In this document: piece after piece, positions 1 through 8,910 of the stretch | How the letters are laid out: every line of letters starts with the position of its first letter | How positions within the stretch are numbered: the stretch's first letter is position 1 | Source: Ohtaekwangia sp035628875 | Lineage (GTDB): Bacteria; Bacteroidota; Bacteroidia; Cytophagales; Cyclobacteriaceae | Reading direction: 5' to 3' | NCBI GenBank assembly: GCA_035628875.1 | Contig: DASPIZ010000029.1 | Span: 1 to 64,000, forward strand | DNA length: 64,000 nt | Program-made: the position numbers and the translations under genes | Notes under the pieces: model-generated | What the model was told of the DNA's origin: nothing | What the model saw: the letters and a program-made list of their open reading frames with translations, nothing else | Database searches by the model: none

Positions 1-497
1 CGAACGAAAAGGTCCGACGTCCCTTCTATGCCACGCAATGTACCCGGTAGTAATTGGAGTGTCTTAATTACATCCGCCTCGCCACCCAACACCGGTATGC
101 CTGTAACATTATCCTGCGTAAGCACATGGGTACTGGTGCGATTGGATTCAAAGATCTCTTGTTGAAAATCCCGTTGGCCTGAGATAACCACTTCGCGCAG
201 TTGATTGGTGGATGGTGTTAGAACTGCTTCTACGGTTGTATCCGTTGTTATATAAAATTTATATTGATAGAACTCATAACCGACATAGCTAACCTGAAGA
301 ATCTTATTACCCGGAGATAACGTTACCTGATACTGGCCGGTGTTGTCTGTAGCTGTGGTAACCGAATCAGGAAAGATAGAAACGTGGGCGAGTGGTAAAC
401 CCTCTCCTTCGGTGTCTTTTACAATGCCGTTTAAAACTACTTGAGAAAAGGAGTTAAAACTAATCAGTACCGTCATTAGAAAAAAGACACTTCTCAT
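1..497 (-). CDS. TonB-dependent receptor, N-terminal part (runs off window)
   Basis: An open frame starts at an ATG (497-495) on the minus strand and leaves the window at base 1 after 165 codons. Residues 1-17 are a signal peptide. Residues ~19-100 form a carboxypeptidase-regulatory-like beta-sandwich (NGIVKDTEGEGLPLAHVSI, then VSYVGYEFY). A TonB plug domain begins near residue 140 with GGEADVIKTLQLLPG, the usual motif of Bacteroidota receptors. The full protein should be an outer-membrane, energy-coupled importer of roughly 750-1000 residues; its substrate cannot be told from this part. It is divergent from the PD40 gene at 692, with palindromes in the shared spacer. No other class fits this domain order well. 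Confidence 0.9.
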   Translation of the reverse strand, partial: MRSVFFLMTVLISFNSFSQVVLNGIVKDTEGEGLPLAHVSIFPDSVTTATDNTGQYQVTLSPGNKILQVSYVGYEFYQYKFYITTDTTVEAVLTPSTNQLREVVISGQRDFQQEIFESNRTSTHVLTQDNVTGIPVLGGEADVIKTLQLLPGTLRGIEGTSDLFV

Positions 498-582
498 CAA
501 CACAGGAATTATTCTAAAAGTAACAAACTATTCAACACCCTTCAAAGACTTTCGGTATTCACCGACCCGTGTATTAACATTA

Positions 583-608
583 AAAGGACCTTTGAGGTTT
601 TTAAACCT
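583..608. promoter_or_regulatory. Two adjacent palindromes in a divergent spacer
   Basis: Seen directly: AAAGG-A-CCTTT at 583-593 and AGGTTT-TT-AAACCT at 595-608, both perfect and two bases apart, in the 194-bp spacer between the TonB receptor (minus) and the PD40 gene (plus). They could be regulator operators for either gene. The second lacks a following T-run and no gene converges on it, so a terminator is unlikely. No regulator is identified. Confidence 0.35.
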
Positions 609-691
609 GCCAGCTTGCGACATCTTTTTTACAAGTGGTAATACAATTTCTCCCCCGACTGCTTAAACTCGCTTACCAAACCACCTCTCCT

Positions 692-2230
692 ATGAAATTT
701 ACATTCTCCATTTTATGCATGTTCCTCCTCAGCGAGGCCATGCCCCAGGAAAAGAACATCGGCATTTTTACTCACCAAAGTGACATCGGTAACCCGAAGA
801 AAGCGGGAAGCACAATATATGATACTTCAGACCAGGTCTACACTTTAAAAGGTGGCGGTTATAATATCTGGTTTAACCGCGATGAATTTCAATACGCTTA
901 CAAGAAGATCAAAGGCGATTTTATCCTCACGGCAAATTTTGCCTTGGTGGGTGATGGGATTGACCCGCACCGGAAAACGGGTTGGATGATTCGTGAATCG
1001 CTTGAACCCGAGGCTGCTCATGTAAGTGCTGTGCGACATGGCGATGGATCAACCGTGCTTCAATGGCGGACGTTACGTGGCGCGTTTATGCGTGATCCTG
1101 AAGATGAAATATTTTCACCTAAGAAGAATTATAATATTATTCAACTCGAAAGGAGAGGCAAAGAGATTATTATGCGCGCTGCACATACCGGAGAACCTCT
1201 TCAGATCATTGGGTCTACAACATCGGTGTTACTTCCGGATGAAGTGTTTGTAGGCTTGTACGTTTGTTCACACAATGCAGAAGTTATTGAAGAAGCTACT
1301 GCATGGAATGTGCGTATCGATAAGCCGGTGCCAGACGGTTACCAACCAAATAAGGAAGGATGGATCGGATGCCGGATGGAAATCATGAATGTTTTTGATG
1401 GCAAACGCAAAGTGATTCGTGAGTCGACAGGAAGGTTTGAAGCACCGAACTGGATGCCGGATGGAAAAAGACTTTTGTTTAATGAAAACGGATCTTTGTT
1501 TACAATGCCAATTGAAGGGGGGACACCTCAAAAAATTAACACGGGTTTTGCAAACAGGAATAATAACGACCATGGTATTTCATTCGATGGAAAAATGCTG
1601 GCCATTAGTCACCATCGCGATGGACTTCCGGGTGGTGGATCAACCGTATATGTTTTGCCTGTAACCGGAGGAACACCAAGATTGCTTACTGAAAAAACGC
1701 CCTCATACTGGCATGGATGGTCACCGAATAACAAGGAAGTGGTTTATGTAGGACAGCGTGACGGTAAAAATTACAATTTGTTTAAAATGTCTATTGATGG
1801 CGGCAAAGAGATTCAGCTTACACACAACAATGGAACACTTTCGGATGGGCCAGAATATTCTCCGGATGGAAAGTATATCTACTTCAATGGAAATCAATCC
1901 GGAACGATGCAAATCTGGCGTATGAAGCCTGATGGCTCTGCCAAAGAGCAACTCACATTCGATGAGTATAACGACTGGTTCCCCCACATTTCTCCAGATG
2001 GTAAATGGATTGTGTTTATCTCTTTCCCTGTAGATATCCCTGTAGATGATCATCCATCGTACAAACGTGTTATGTTGCGTCTTATGCCTGTAAGCGGTGG
2101 TGCACCGCGGGTTATTGCTTACTTATATGGTGGCCAGGGCACCATCAACGTGCCGAGCTGGTCCCCGGACAGTAAATCCATTGCATTTGTTAGTAACTCC
2201 GAAAAATTTGAGCAGGAAATGTCGAAGTAG
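692..2230 (+). CDS. Secreted TolB-like PD40 propeller protein
   Basis: A 512-residue exported protein. The ATG at 692 is preferred to an upstream in-frame start because a signal peptide begins exactly there. Residues ~20-220 are a beta-sandwich of the DUF1349/concanavalin-like kind (GDFILTANFALVGDG, KTGWMIRESLEP). Residues ~245-510 carry six PD40/TolB-type blades, each marked by a PDGK-like turn: MPDGKRLLF, SFDGKMLAIS, SPNNKEVVYV, SPDGKYIYF, SPDGKWIVF, SPDSKSIAF. The family is common in Bacteroidota and often labelled TolB or biopolymer-transport-like, but no Tol-Pal genes are near. No peptidase triad follows the propeller, so it is not an S9 peptidase. Ligand and role are unknown. Confidence 0.85.
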   Translation: MKFTFSILCMFLLSEAMPQEKNIGIFTHQSDIGNPKKAGSTIYDTSDQVYTLKGGGYNIWFNRDEFQYAYKKIKGDFILTANFALVGDGIDPHRKTGWMIRESLEPEAAHVSAVRHGDGSTVLQWRTLRGAFMRDPEDEIFSPKKNYNIIQLERRGKEIIMRAAHTGEPLQIIGSTTSVLLPDEVFVGLYVCSHNAEVIEEATAWNVRIDKPVPDGYQPNKEGWIGCRMEIMNVFDGKRKVIRESTGRFEAPNWMPDGKRLLFNENGSLFTMPIEGGTPQKINTGFANRNNNDHGISFDGKMLAISHHRDGLPGGGSTVYVLPVTGGTPRLLTEKTPSYWHGWSPNNKEVVYVGQRDGKNYNLFKMSIDGGKEIQLTHNNGTLSDGPEYSPDGKYIYFNGNQSGTMQIWRMKPDGSAKEQLTFDEYNDWFPHISPDGKWIVFISFPVDIPVDDHPSYKRVMLRLMPVSGGAPRVIAYLYGGQGTINVPSWSPDSKSIAFVSNSEKFEQEMSK

Positions 2231-2388
2231 GTTAAGGCTTGGATTCGATAATGCGATGACAGACAAGAGTTCACTGGTGTGAATTCTTGTCTTAAATCTT
2301 ACATGTGGCCGAAAGATCATTTTATACCCGGCTGGAAGCAATAAAAATTGATGAACTTATGGGCTTTTACAACGAACCAGGTGGATCC

Positions 2389-4377
2389 ATGTATAAGTCC
2401 CTCTACATCTTTCTTTTCAGTTTTTTTCTCATTGGTCTGACGCATGCGCAAAGTGTTAAAGATCAGGTGGAGTCAGGCGATCGGTATTATGGAAAAAAGG
2501 AGTATAAGAAAGCGCTTGAACTTTATCTGAAAGCCCTCGAGTCGAACCCCGATGATGCTTCCATAAACCTGAAGGTTGGCCTCACCTATTTATATTCTGA
2601 AACGAAATCAAAAGCGGCAAGATATATCAGTAAAGCGTATCGACTGAATCCAACCATTAACGATGAAATTAATTATCACCTGGGGATTGCTTTTCAGAAC
2701 ACCAACGAATTCTTAAAAGCCATTGACCATTTTGAGCAATTCAAAAAGAAAAAGCAAAACCTTGCTGCTATCGCGGATAAAAAAATTGCGGAATGTAAAA
2801 TAGCGGACTCACTGTCGCAGTATGAACTGAATGTAGTCATCGAAAACATGGGCCCTGGTGTCAACACCAATTTTCATGATTATTCTCCGATTATTTCCTC
2901 TGAGGGAAATACATTGATCTTTACCTCCAATCGGTCTGACGATGAGAAAGCAATCCGCGAGAGAACCAACTACGAAGACATTTATTTCACAACAAAATCG
3001 CAGGATAACTGGGCATTACCCAAACGAATCAGTTCTAACCTCAACCAGAAATACAACGACGCTGCAGCGTCACTTTCTCCGGATGGCAAAACATTATTTT
3101 TGTATTACGAAGAAGGTGCCGGTGATATCTACACTTCGCGGCTGGTGAATGGAGAATGGACTTCTCCGAAAGGACTAAATAAAAATATTAATACAGCCAT
3201 GTTTTGGGAAACCAGTGCGAGTGTTTCGGCTGATGGAAAAAAGTTATACTTTGCCAGTAACAGACCTGGAGGAATTGGTGAACTCGACCTGTATGTAAGT
3301 GAACTTGATGGCCGCGGAGAATGGGGAAAAGCGGTAAACATGGGGCCGGTAATCAATACACCTGAGAACGAAGATGCACCTTTCATCCATGCGGATGGAA
3401 AAACTTTATACTTTTCTTCAGATGGTCATCCTAACCTTGGCAACAGCGACATTTTCGTAAGTGAAGCCGTTGCAGGTAAGTGGCAAAAGCCCGAGAACCT
3501 CGGGTGGCCAATCAACACCTGGGAATACGATGGCTTTTTTACCGTTTCGGCGGATAAGAAAAAGGGCTACTACTCTACAATGAAAGAGGGAGGACTGGGC
3601 GACACGGATATCTATTCCATTACTTTTCTTGAACCGAAATATAAGCCAAAACCAAAACCTGTTGTGGTGGAAGAAAAACCGAAAGTTGTGGAGCCTGTAA
3701 ACACAGATTTCGTGGATGAATCGGTTAAGATCAGCCGGGACAAAGGCGTGGTTACTGTACTGAAAGGAAAAGTAATAGACGAAATGACAGCAGAACCCTT
3801 GGCAGCAACAATCTCGCTCGTAGATAACGGAACTAAAAAAGTATTGGCCAAAATATCGACAAATCGGGCAACGGGTGATTTCGAACTCGTTATCCCCCAT
3901 GGTGGAAACTACGGTGTGGCTACTGAAAAAGCCGGGTACCTGTTTAACTCCATCAACTTCAACGTACCGAAGTTTGCTGAATTCCAGGAAATCGATACGC
4001 ACATTATCATGGTGCGTGCAGAAGTAGGATCGAAAGTTATTCTGAAGAACATATTTTTTGATGTTGGTCAATCGGCACTGAAGAACGAGTCCATTGCTGA
4101 GGTCGAGAAGATTCAGGAACTGTTATTGGCCAACCCCCACCTGAAAGTTCAAATCAACGGACATACCGATAACACAGGAAACGCAGCTTCAAATAAAGTA
4201 CTTTCGCTAAAACGTGCTACTGCGGTTGTTGATTTCCTTGTTTCGAAAGGGGTAGAGACAGCACGCTTATCAGCAAGAGGATTTGGATCAGAACGACCTA
4301 TCGTCTCCAATGATGATGAAATCGGTGGTCGTGAAATTAACCGACGCACAGAAATAGAAATCACTGAAGCAAAATGA
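2389..4377 (+). CDS. TPR-PD40-CRD-OmpA outer-membrane protein (PorE-like architecture)
   Basis: A 662-residue protein. The ATG at 2389 starts a signal peptide ending THAQ; an upstream GTG would add 28 residues that do not look like a leader. Order of domains: TPR repeats (~25-140), PD40 propeller (~165-430; repeated YFASNRPGG and YFSSDGHP blades), a P/K/V-rich linker, a carboxypeptidase-regulatory beta domain (~475-560), and a C-terminal OmpA peptidoglycan-binding domain (~575-660) with INGHTDNTG, an LSLKRA helix and REINRRTEIEI. This is the order known for PorE of type IX secretion, although many Bacteroidota carry paralogues. There is no lipobox cysteine, unlike lipoprotein PorE. The barrel gene at 4397 follows by 19 bp and is probably co-transcribed. 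Role in secretion is inference. Confidence 0.88.
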   Translation: MYKSLYIFLFSFFLIGLTHAQSVKDQVESGDRYYGKKEYKKALELYLKALESNPDDASINLKVGLTYLYSETKSKAARYISKAYRLNPTINDEINYHLGIAFQNTNEFLKAIDHFEQFKKKKQNLAAIADKKIAECKIADSLSQYELNVVIENMGPGVNTNFHDYSPIISSEGNTLIFTSNRSDDEKAIRERTNYEDIYFTTKSQDNWALPKRISSNLNQKYNDAAASLSPDGKTLFLYYEEGAGDIYTSRLVNGEWTSPKGLNKNINTAMFWETSASVSADGKKLYFASNRPGGIGELDLYVSELDGRGEWGKAVNMGPVINTPENEDAPFIHADGKTLYFSSDGHPNLGNSDIFVSEAVAGKWQKPENLGWPINTWEYDGFFTVSADKKKGYYSTMKEGGLGDTDIYSITFLEPKYKPKPKPVVVEEKPKVVEPVNTDFVDESVKISRDKGVVTVLKGKVIDEMTAEPLAATISLVDNGTKKVLAKISTNRATGDFELVIPHGGNYGVATEKAGYLFNSINFNVPKFAEFQEIDTHIIMVRAEVGSKVILKNIFFDVGQSALKNESIAEVEKIQELLLANPHLKVQINGHTDNTGNAASNKVLSLKRATAVVDFLVSKGVETARLSARGFGSERPIVSNDDEIGGREINRRTEIEITEAK

Positions 4378-4396
4378 TGCTTAACTATTATTTATT

Positions 4397-4993
4397 ATGC
4401 TGAAAAACACCGTTGTCATTTTATTTTTCATGTTCGCTACAGTTGATGTGTATGGTCAGGATTCTACGAAGTCAGTAGAAACGGACAAAAGCTTTTTTGT
4501 AATCATTCAGGCTGGGTATGATGTGGGTATCGGATCCATCAGGGTTAGTGATAAGCCCGAAGCGTCCATAAAAAATGAAGGCCATCTTTATCGCATTCGT
4601 TTTGTCGCAGGCTATTTTGTAAGGCCAAAGTTTTCAGTGGGTATAGCCGCAGGGTTGGAAGGATACCATCAACCTAATTATAACATGTTTCCCGTCTTAC
4701 TCGATTTGCGGTTTTATAAAAACCCGGAGGGAAACAGCCCATTTGCGTCAGCCGGATTAGGATATGCGATTCCGTTAAGCGACAACTTTGAACAAGGCTT
4801 ACACAATAGCCTTCACGTAGGATATCAACTTGGAAAAGGTAGAAAAACGCCCATCATGGCAAGTATTGGTGTTGATATGCAATACATTAAAAATGCGAAA
4901 GGTACGTATGAGGTCCGGCGGATGGGAACTGCCTATATTGAATCATCAATCTGGCTTACATCATTATCTTTTAATTTAGCGATGCGTTTTTAA
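4397..4993 (+). CDS. Small outer-membrane beta-barrel protein
   Basis: A 198-residue protein with a signal peptide ending VYGQ. The rest alternates hydrophobic and polar residues in strands (YRIRFVAGYFVRPKFSVG, FASAGLGYAIPLS) and ends in a strand closing with phenylalanine (SFNLAMRF), the usual beta-barrel assembly signal. It resembles general porin-like barrels of Bacteroidota and not the ~300-residue PorP/SprF family. It lies 19 bp after the PorE-like gene, so the two probably form an operon; the barrel could be its outer-membrane partner. Function is unknown. Confidence 0.8.
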   Translation: MLKNTVVILFFMFATVDVYGQDSTKSVETDKSFFVIIQAGYDVGIGSIRVSDKPEASIKNEGHLYRIRFVAGYFVRPKFSVGIAAGLEGYHQPNYNMFPVLLDLRFYKNPEGNSPFASAGLGYAIPLSDNFEQGLHNSLHVGYQLGKGRKTPIMASIGVDMQYIKNAKGTYEVRRMGTAYIESSIWLTSLSFNLAMRF

Positions 4994-4999
4994 ATGCGA

Positions 5000-5096
5000 T
5001 AACCGCAAAGTCGCGAAGGCGCTGAGTGACGCAAAGAGAAACGGATAATCATTCCGTGTTTTCTTCCGTGTGTTCCGTGATTTCCGTGAGCTGAAG
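5000..5096 (-). repeat. Dispersed ~100-bp repeat, copy 1
   Basis: Read on the minus strand the element has two modules. The first is rich in CACGGAA units, from CAGCTCACGGAAATCACGG to AAAACACGGAATGATT. The second is rich in CTTTGCG/CTTCGCG units and ends near CAGCGCCTTCGCGACTTTG. The same order recurs at 5131-5216, 29975-30082 and 30277-30382. It has no coding frame of its own. Such modular repeats are common between genes in environmental Bacteroidota; their function is unknown. Confidence 0.8.
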
Positions 5097-5130
5097 AATG
5101 GATCTCACAGAGGGCACAGAAATCAAGCGA

Positions 5131-5216
5131 CAACCGCAAAGTCGCGAAGGCGCTGAGTAACGCAAAGAAAAACAGATAATCATTCTGATTATTCCGTGAT
5201 TTCTGTGAGCTGAAAA
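5131..5216 (-). repeat. Dispersed ~100-bp repeat, copy 2 (tandem, shortened)
   Basis: Direct tandem copy of the element at 5000, with a period of about 131 bp. It keeps the CGCAAAGTCGCGAAGGCGCTG core but lacks about 15 bp of the CACGGAA module. A short tail after each copy also repeats (ATCTCACAGAGGGCACAG after copy 1, ATCTCACAGACCGCACG after copy 2), so the duplicated unit included flanking sequence. Confidence 0.75.
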
Positions 5217-5240
5217 AGAAATCTCACAGACCGCACGTAC

Positions 5241-5620
5241 CAAAACATCCATTTTTCAAAGTTTACTCTTAACACAGGTATAGTGTTTCGATAAGCGACG
5301 GTTGCTCATGAACTCTATCCCTATATCGTACCAGTTAAGCTAAACCCGGATTAACCCTTCACATACAAGCGCCACTAATTTTTAATATTGGTCAGATCTT
5401 ACACTCCTGCGCTTAGGCTACAATTGCGTATAGCCGTACAGTGATTTTAGGTTTTCTTTGCACCCTTAAAATATTTTTTGGACCCTTATTAAAAATGAAT
5501 CATGCCATAGTTAAACGCTCGTCATCTCGTCTTAGTTAGTGCTTGCCTTCAACTTTTATTTCATAAACGCAGCCATTTTTTGTCGGATTACGACCCTGCG
5601 TTTCAAAATGCGAAATCCCC
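5241..5620. other. Intergenic stretch without recognised gene
   Basis: About 380 bp between the repeat pair and the beta-helix lipoprotein gene. It is AT-rich, stop-dense on both strands and shows no tRNA-like fold or convincing TAnnTTTG promoter. It presumably holds the promoter of the gene at 5621. Nothing else is supported. Confidence 0.5.
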
Positions 5621-7033
5621 ATGGAAACTTCTTTTTGTAAAACCCTGGCCCGGGTCTTTGTGGCTGTTTTTTTTGTATTCATTTTTTCACAATGTTCCGA
5701 TGAAGAGATATCTCCCGAGATCGTTCCAATAACATCGGAATCAGAAAGAGAATCTGAACAAGCGATCACAGCTCCTCCTGCAGGTCCACTTAGTTGTAGT
5801 TCCTGCACGTACATTGTTCCAAAAGATGCCAAAACTGTAAATGGTAAAAAGCTCGGTATTAAGCCCGGTGATGTGATCTGTCTGAATGCAGCATACGCCT
5901 ATGGTTTGATCACTTTTGAAGACATTGTGGGAACACCTGATAATCCGGTTACCGTAACAAACTGTGATGGCGATGTAACGATCAATACGCCTGGTAAATC
6001 GTTCAGCATACGATTTAATGAAAGTAAATATTTCAGGTTTACGGGCGGTGATGTTGATGATTCGTATGGAATCAAATTGACCGGATCGAAATCAAATGGA
6101 CTCGTGTTAGGATACCTGACAACAAATTTTGAAGTAGACCATATTGAAGTCTTTAAAGTAGGTTTTGCCGGAATCATGGCGAAAACCGATCCAACCTGCG
6201 ATGATGCCACAATCCGCGGGAAATTTGTGATGCGTGATGTGTCCTTTCACCATAATTACCTGCACGATACACACGGTGAAGGATTTTACATTGGGCATTC
6301 ATCGTACAACGGAAAAGAAACCGATTGTGGAATGCGACTGCCCCATATTATTGAAAATGTAAAGGTCTATAAGAACATCATCCGAAACTCTGGTTGGGAT
6401 GGCTTACAGATAAGTAGCGCACCAAAAGGCGCTGAGATCTATGACAACGTTATTGAAAACTATGGGACAAAGAAGAACGCAAGTCAAAACAGCGGCATCT
6501 GTATCGGTGGAGGTACCGGTGGGTATTGTTATAATAACCTGATTAAAAAAGGTACAGGTTCAGGCATCTCTGTGTTTGGTATTGCAAACAATACGGTGTA
6601 CAATAACATTATTGTTGAAGCTGGAAAATATGGGATTTTTGCCGATGAGCGTACGGAACCTGGTTCAGGATACCGTTTTATCAACAATACCATTATAGAA
6701 TCTAAGGAACAAGGCATGTTACTTTATACGAATGAAGTACCGCTTAACGTGGTTGCGAATAACATCATCGTAAAAACGAAGGCTTCAAAAGAAAGTCACT
6801 ACGTAGGCCGGCTTGGTTCCACTGTAAAGATCAAGATGTCAAACAATTATTTTACAAAGAACATCGCCGATGTTAAATTTTTGAATGCTTCGGCCTTCAA
6901 CTTCAGGTTAGCTGCCGCTTCACCCGCTATTGATAAAGGCGTCGATATGTCTCAATATCGTGTCACAAAGGATTTTTATTATGTATCCCGATCGAACGGA
7001 TCAGCGTTCGATATTGGTGCTACTGAATATTAA
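5621..7033 (+). CDS. Right-handed parallel beta-helix lipoprotein
   Basis: A 470-residue lipoprotein. The leader ends in FIFSQCSDEE, with Cys25 as the predicted lipidated residue. After a short S/E/P-rich linker, residues ~60-440 carry repeated parallel beta-helix coils (pectate-lyase/NosD type) with many asparagine-rich turns such as YNNLIKKGTGSGISVFG, NNTVYNNIIVEAG, RFINNTII and NVVANNII. It ends with the PAIDKG and DIGATEY signatures that close secreted beta-helix proteins of Bacteroidota. Likely a cell-surface polysaccharide-binding or polysaccharide-cleaving protein; no catalytic residues can be assigned by eye and no PUL genes are adjacent. A strong terminator follows. Confidence 0.85.
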   Translation: METSFCKTLARVFVAVFFVFIFSQCSDEEISPEIVPITSESERESEQAITAPPAGPLSCSSCTYIVPKDAKTVNGKKLGIKPGDVICLNAAYAYGLITFEDIVGTPDNPVTVTNCDGDVTINTPGKSFSIRFNESKYFRFTGGDVDDSYGIKLTGSKSNGLVLGYLTTNFEVDHIEVFKVGFAGIMAKTDPTCDDATIRGKFVMRDVSFHHNYLHDTHGEGFYIGHSSYNGKETDCGMRLPHIIENVKVYKNIIRNSGWDGLQISSAPKGAEIYDNVIENYGTKKNASQNSGICIGGGTGGYCYNNLIKKGTGSGISVFGIANNTVYNNIIVEAGKYGIFADERTEPGSGYRFINNTIIESKEQGMLLYTNEVPLNVVANNIIVKTKASKESHYVGRLGSTVKIKMSNNYFTKNIADVKFLNASAFNFRLAAASPAIDKGVDMSQYRVTKDFYYVSRSNGSAFDIGATEY

Positions 7034-7041
7034 TAAAAGAG

Positions 7042-7075
7042 AAATGTGCTCCGCTTTAGTCGGGGCACATTTTTA
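7042..7075 (+). terminator. Rho-independent terminator after beta-helix gene
   Basis: A 10-bp stem, ATGTGCTCCG (7044-7053) with CGGGGCACAT (7061-7070), containing one T-G wobble, a 7-base loop and a following TTTTAT. It begins 10 bp after the stop codon at 7033. Confidence 0.85.
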
Positions 7076-7267
7076 TCACGCCATACTACTCTTCGGCACG
7101 AATTCGTAAAAAAAAACAAGTCACTTTAAAGAAATTTGTGTGGGGATCAGTATGCTGATGGGTGGTGTGAAAGTGGCTCTTGCTCTATGAAGATTCAAAA
7201 TAGCCTTGGTTTATGGTTCTAAATGTATTTCTTATCACACTAACATTCCCGAACACGAATGACTAAT

Positions 7268-8443
7268 CTAATTTCTAAAAAGGCCAACAAATTGACGACT
7301 CAACGTAATACGTGAGTACTTCAGTTCTGCGAGGTTCCTGGCATTCAACTGGTGTTGTTGAAGGAATGTGTTGTCCTCGAGAAACGGTTGTATTTTCTGA
7401 ACAAACTCATGCGGATACCTTGGATCGAGATAGACACCACATTGATGATGTTCGATATCTTCCCTGATCCAGCCACCGAAGTTGATCAGAATTAGTTTGC
7501 CCGCAGCTAGTCCATCGAAATATTTATTCGGGGAGCCCGTTTCTAAAATTGGAAATGGCCGATAACTGATAAAGACCGCATCGCTTACATTCATGATTTC
7601 ACGAACTCCCCCGCGATGTTGAAAGGGAATGAAAACGAGATTTTCAAGCACAAGCCGGGAGGCTGCCGTTTTGAGATTATCTACAAAAGCCCCATCACCA
7701 CAAAGTAAAAATAAAATCGGAAGGCCGGCTTTCTGACTGGCGCGCGCACATTCCAGGTAATAATCCAACCCGTTTGCAAATCCAACGGCCCCGATATACG
7801 AAACAACAAATTTATTTTTCGCTTTAAATTTTACTACAACCTGGTCCAGCTTGGGTTCCGGATGGTAAAAAATCGTATCCGCCATGTTGGGGATAACATG
7901 AATTTCTTTGCCCTGTATTTTTGTTTCGATGTGTTTTTTGATTGCCGTTGAAAGCGCTACAATAGCATGGGCATTTTTATAAATCGTACGTTCCATGCGA
8001 TAAAGGAAGGCGCGGAGTACTTTATTTTTTACGAACCCCAATTCTATGGGCGCATCAGGCCAGAGATCACCTACTTCAAAAATGAAACGAATGCCATAAA
8101 ATTGATTTAGCCAGAGTGCAGGTAACCCTACCGTTATCGGAACAGAAATAGCATAACAAAATGCGACATCATTAATTTTTCGGGCGATACCTATGGCACG
8201 CATGGCATATCGCATAAAAGCGTAGGTCCGTTTGTAAAAGCCGAATCGGTTATCGTAGGTGATCGGTAAGTAATGGACCTGTATACCTTCAATCGACGCT
8301 GTTTTATAAGATGACTCGTTATGTGAGGTAATCACCACTACTTCAAACCCCTGGTCGATCAGGGCTTTGCTCAGATAATAGGAGCGCAGTGGACCACCCG
8401 TTGCAGGTGTGTTAAAGTATTGATGAAGGATAAGTACTTTCAC
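7268..8443 (-). CDS. Family 4 glycosyltransferase (WbuB-like)
   Basis: A 391-residue GT-B glycosyltransferase starting at GTG 8443; there is no ATG before the conserved MKVLILHQYF start. The N-terminal Rossmann half has the glycine-rich acceptor loop NTPATGGPLRSYYLSKAL; the C-terminal half has VVSYIGAVGFANGLDYYLE and an E-x7-E-like donor-site region (ILETGSPNKYFDGLAAGKLI). The strings fit the WbuB/GT4 group that adds sugars to O-antigen, capsule or lipid-linked glycans at the cytoplasmic face. It is monocistronic, with no polysaccharide cluster around it, so acceptor and sugar are unknown. Confidence 0.85.
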   Translation of the reverse strand: MKVLILHQYFNTPATGGPLRSYYLSKALIDQGFEVVVITSHNESSYKTASIEGIQVHYLPITYDNRFGFYKRTYAFMRYAMRAIGIARKINDVAFCYAISVPITVGLPALWLNQFYGIRFIFEVGDLWPDAPIELGFVKNKVLRAFLYRMERTIYKNAHAIVALSTAIKKHIETKIQGKEIHVIPNMADTIFYHPEPKLDQVVVKFKAKNKFVVSYIGAVGFANGLDYYLECARASQKAGLPILFLLCGDGAFVDNLKTAASRLVLENLVFIPFQHRGGVREIMNVSDAVFISYRPFPILETGSPNKYFDGLAAGKLILINFGGWIREDIEHHQCGVYLDPRYPHEFVQKIQPFLEDNTFLQQHQLNARNLAELKYSRITLSRQFVGLFRN

Positions 8444-8635
8444 GCTGCAAAGAAAAGAAAACTCTGCTATCTGTATCGCGTAATCGTTTTCAGAAACGTA
8501 AGTTTCTTGCAGAACTGCAGGATTTGTTAATCAATGATTCTTTCAAATGAGGTATCGCGGCCCACATCTAAGTAAGTGTCCGAAATAAAGCAAGAAGAAG
8601 CAGTTCAGAAACTGAAATACTGTGGAGGCAAAAAA

Positions 8636-8678
8636 AGAAGGTGTTATAATTTCCTCAATGGGAATTATAACACCTTTT
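8636..8678 (-). terminator. Strong terminator of the sigma-factor operon
   Basis: A 17-bp stem, 8638-8654 with 8660-8676, has one wobble pair and a 5-base loop. On the minus strand it is followed by a T-rich run (CTTCTTTTTTT). It starts two bases after the stop codon of the gene at 8680. Confidence 0.88.
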
Positions 8679-8679
8679 A

Positions 8680-8910
8680 TCAGGTCTTTCGCGACCAGTT
8701 TCGGGAATAGCTCAAAATATTGAGCACCGTTTTGGATGATGGTTCAAGATCGCTCTTGTCTAAATCTTTAATCACTGAGGTAAGCTCATTGAATAAAGAT
8801 TGTAATTCGCTGTCGCGAATTAAAGCTGTTTCAATCTCCTCCTTCTCCTCCTCCGTAGTCTCTTGGTATAAATACCTGATCAAGTCCGTTTGCGTAAAAA
8901 CTTTTATCAT
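8680..8910 (-). CDS. Small partner protein of an ECF sigma factor (putative anti-sigma)
   Basis: A 76-residue acidic helical protein with no membrane segment (QTDLIRYLYQETTEEEKEEI, then SELQSLFNEL). Similar short genes lie directly downstream of ECF sigma factors in many Cytophagales (family knowledge recalled, not searched). Its ATG at 8910 lies inside the sigma gene and the two frames overlap by 80 bp, which suggests translational coupling. The pairing of leucine/acid helices resembles the N-terminal sigma-binding helix of anti-sigma factors, but the anti-sigma role is inference. The operon ends in the strong hairpin at 8636. Confidence 0.72.
   Translation of the reverse strand: MIKVFTQTDLIRYLYQETTEEEKEEIETALIRDSELQSLFNELTSVIKDLDKSDLEPSSKTVLNILSYSRNWSRKT

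Noticed and set aside
8831..8906. C-terminal tail of the sigma factor as a separate domain
   Set aside because: It lies wholly in the overlap with the small partner gene and shows no conserved motif, so it is best read as a consequence of the overlap.
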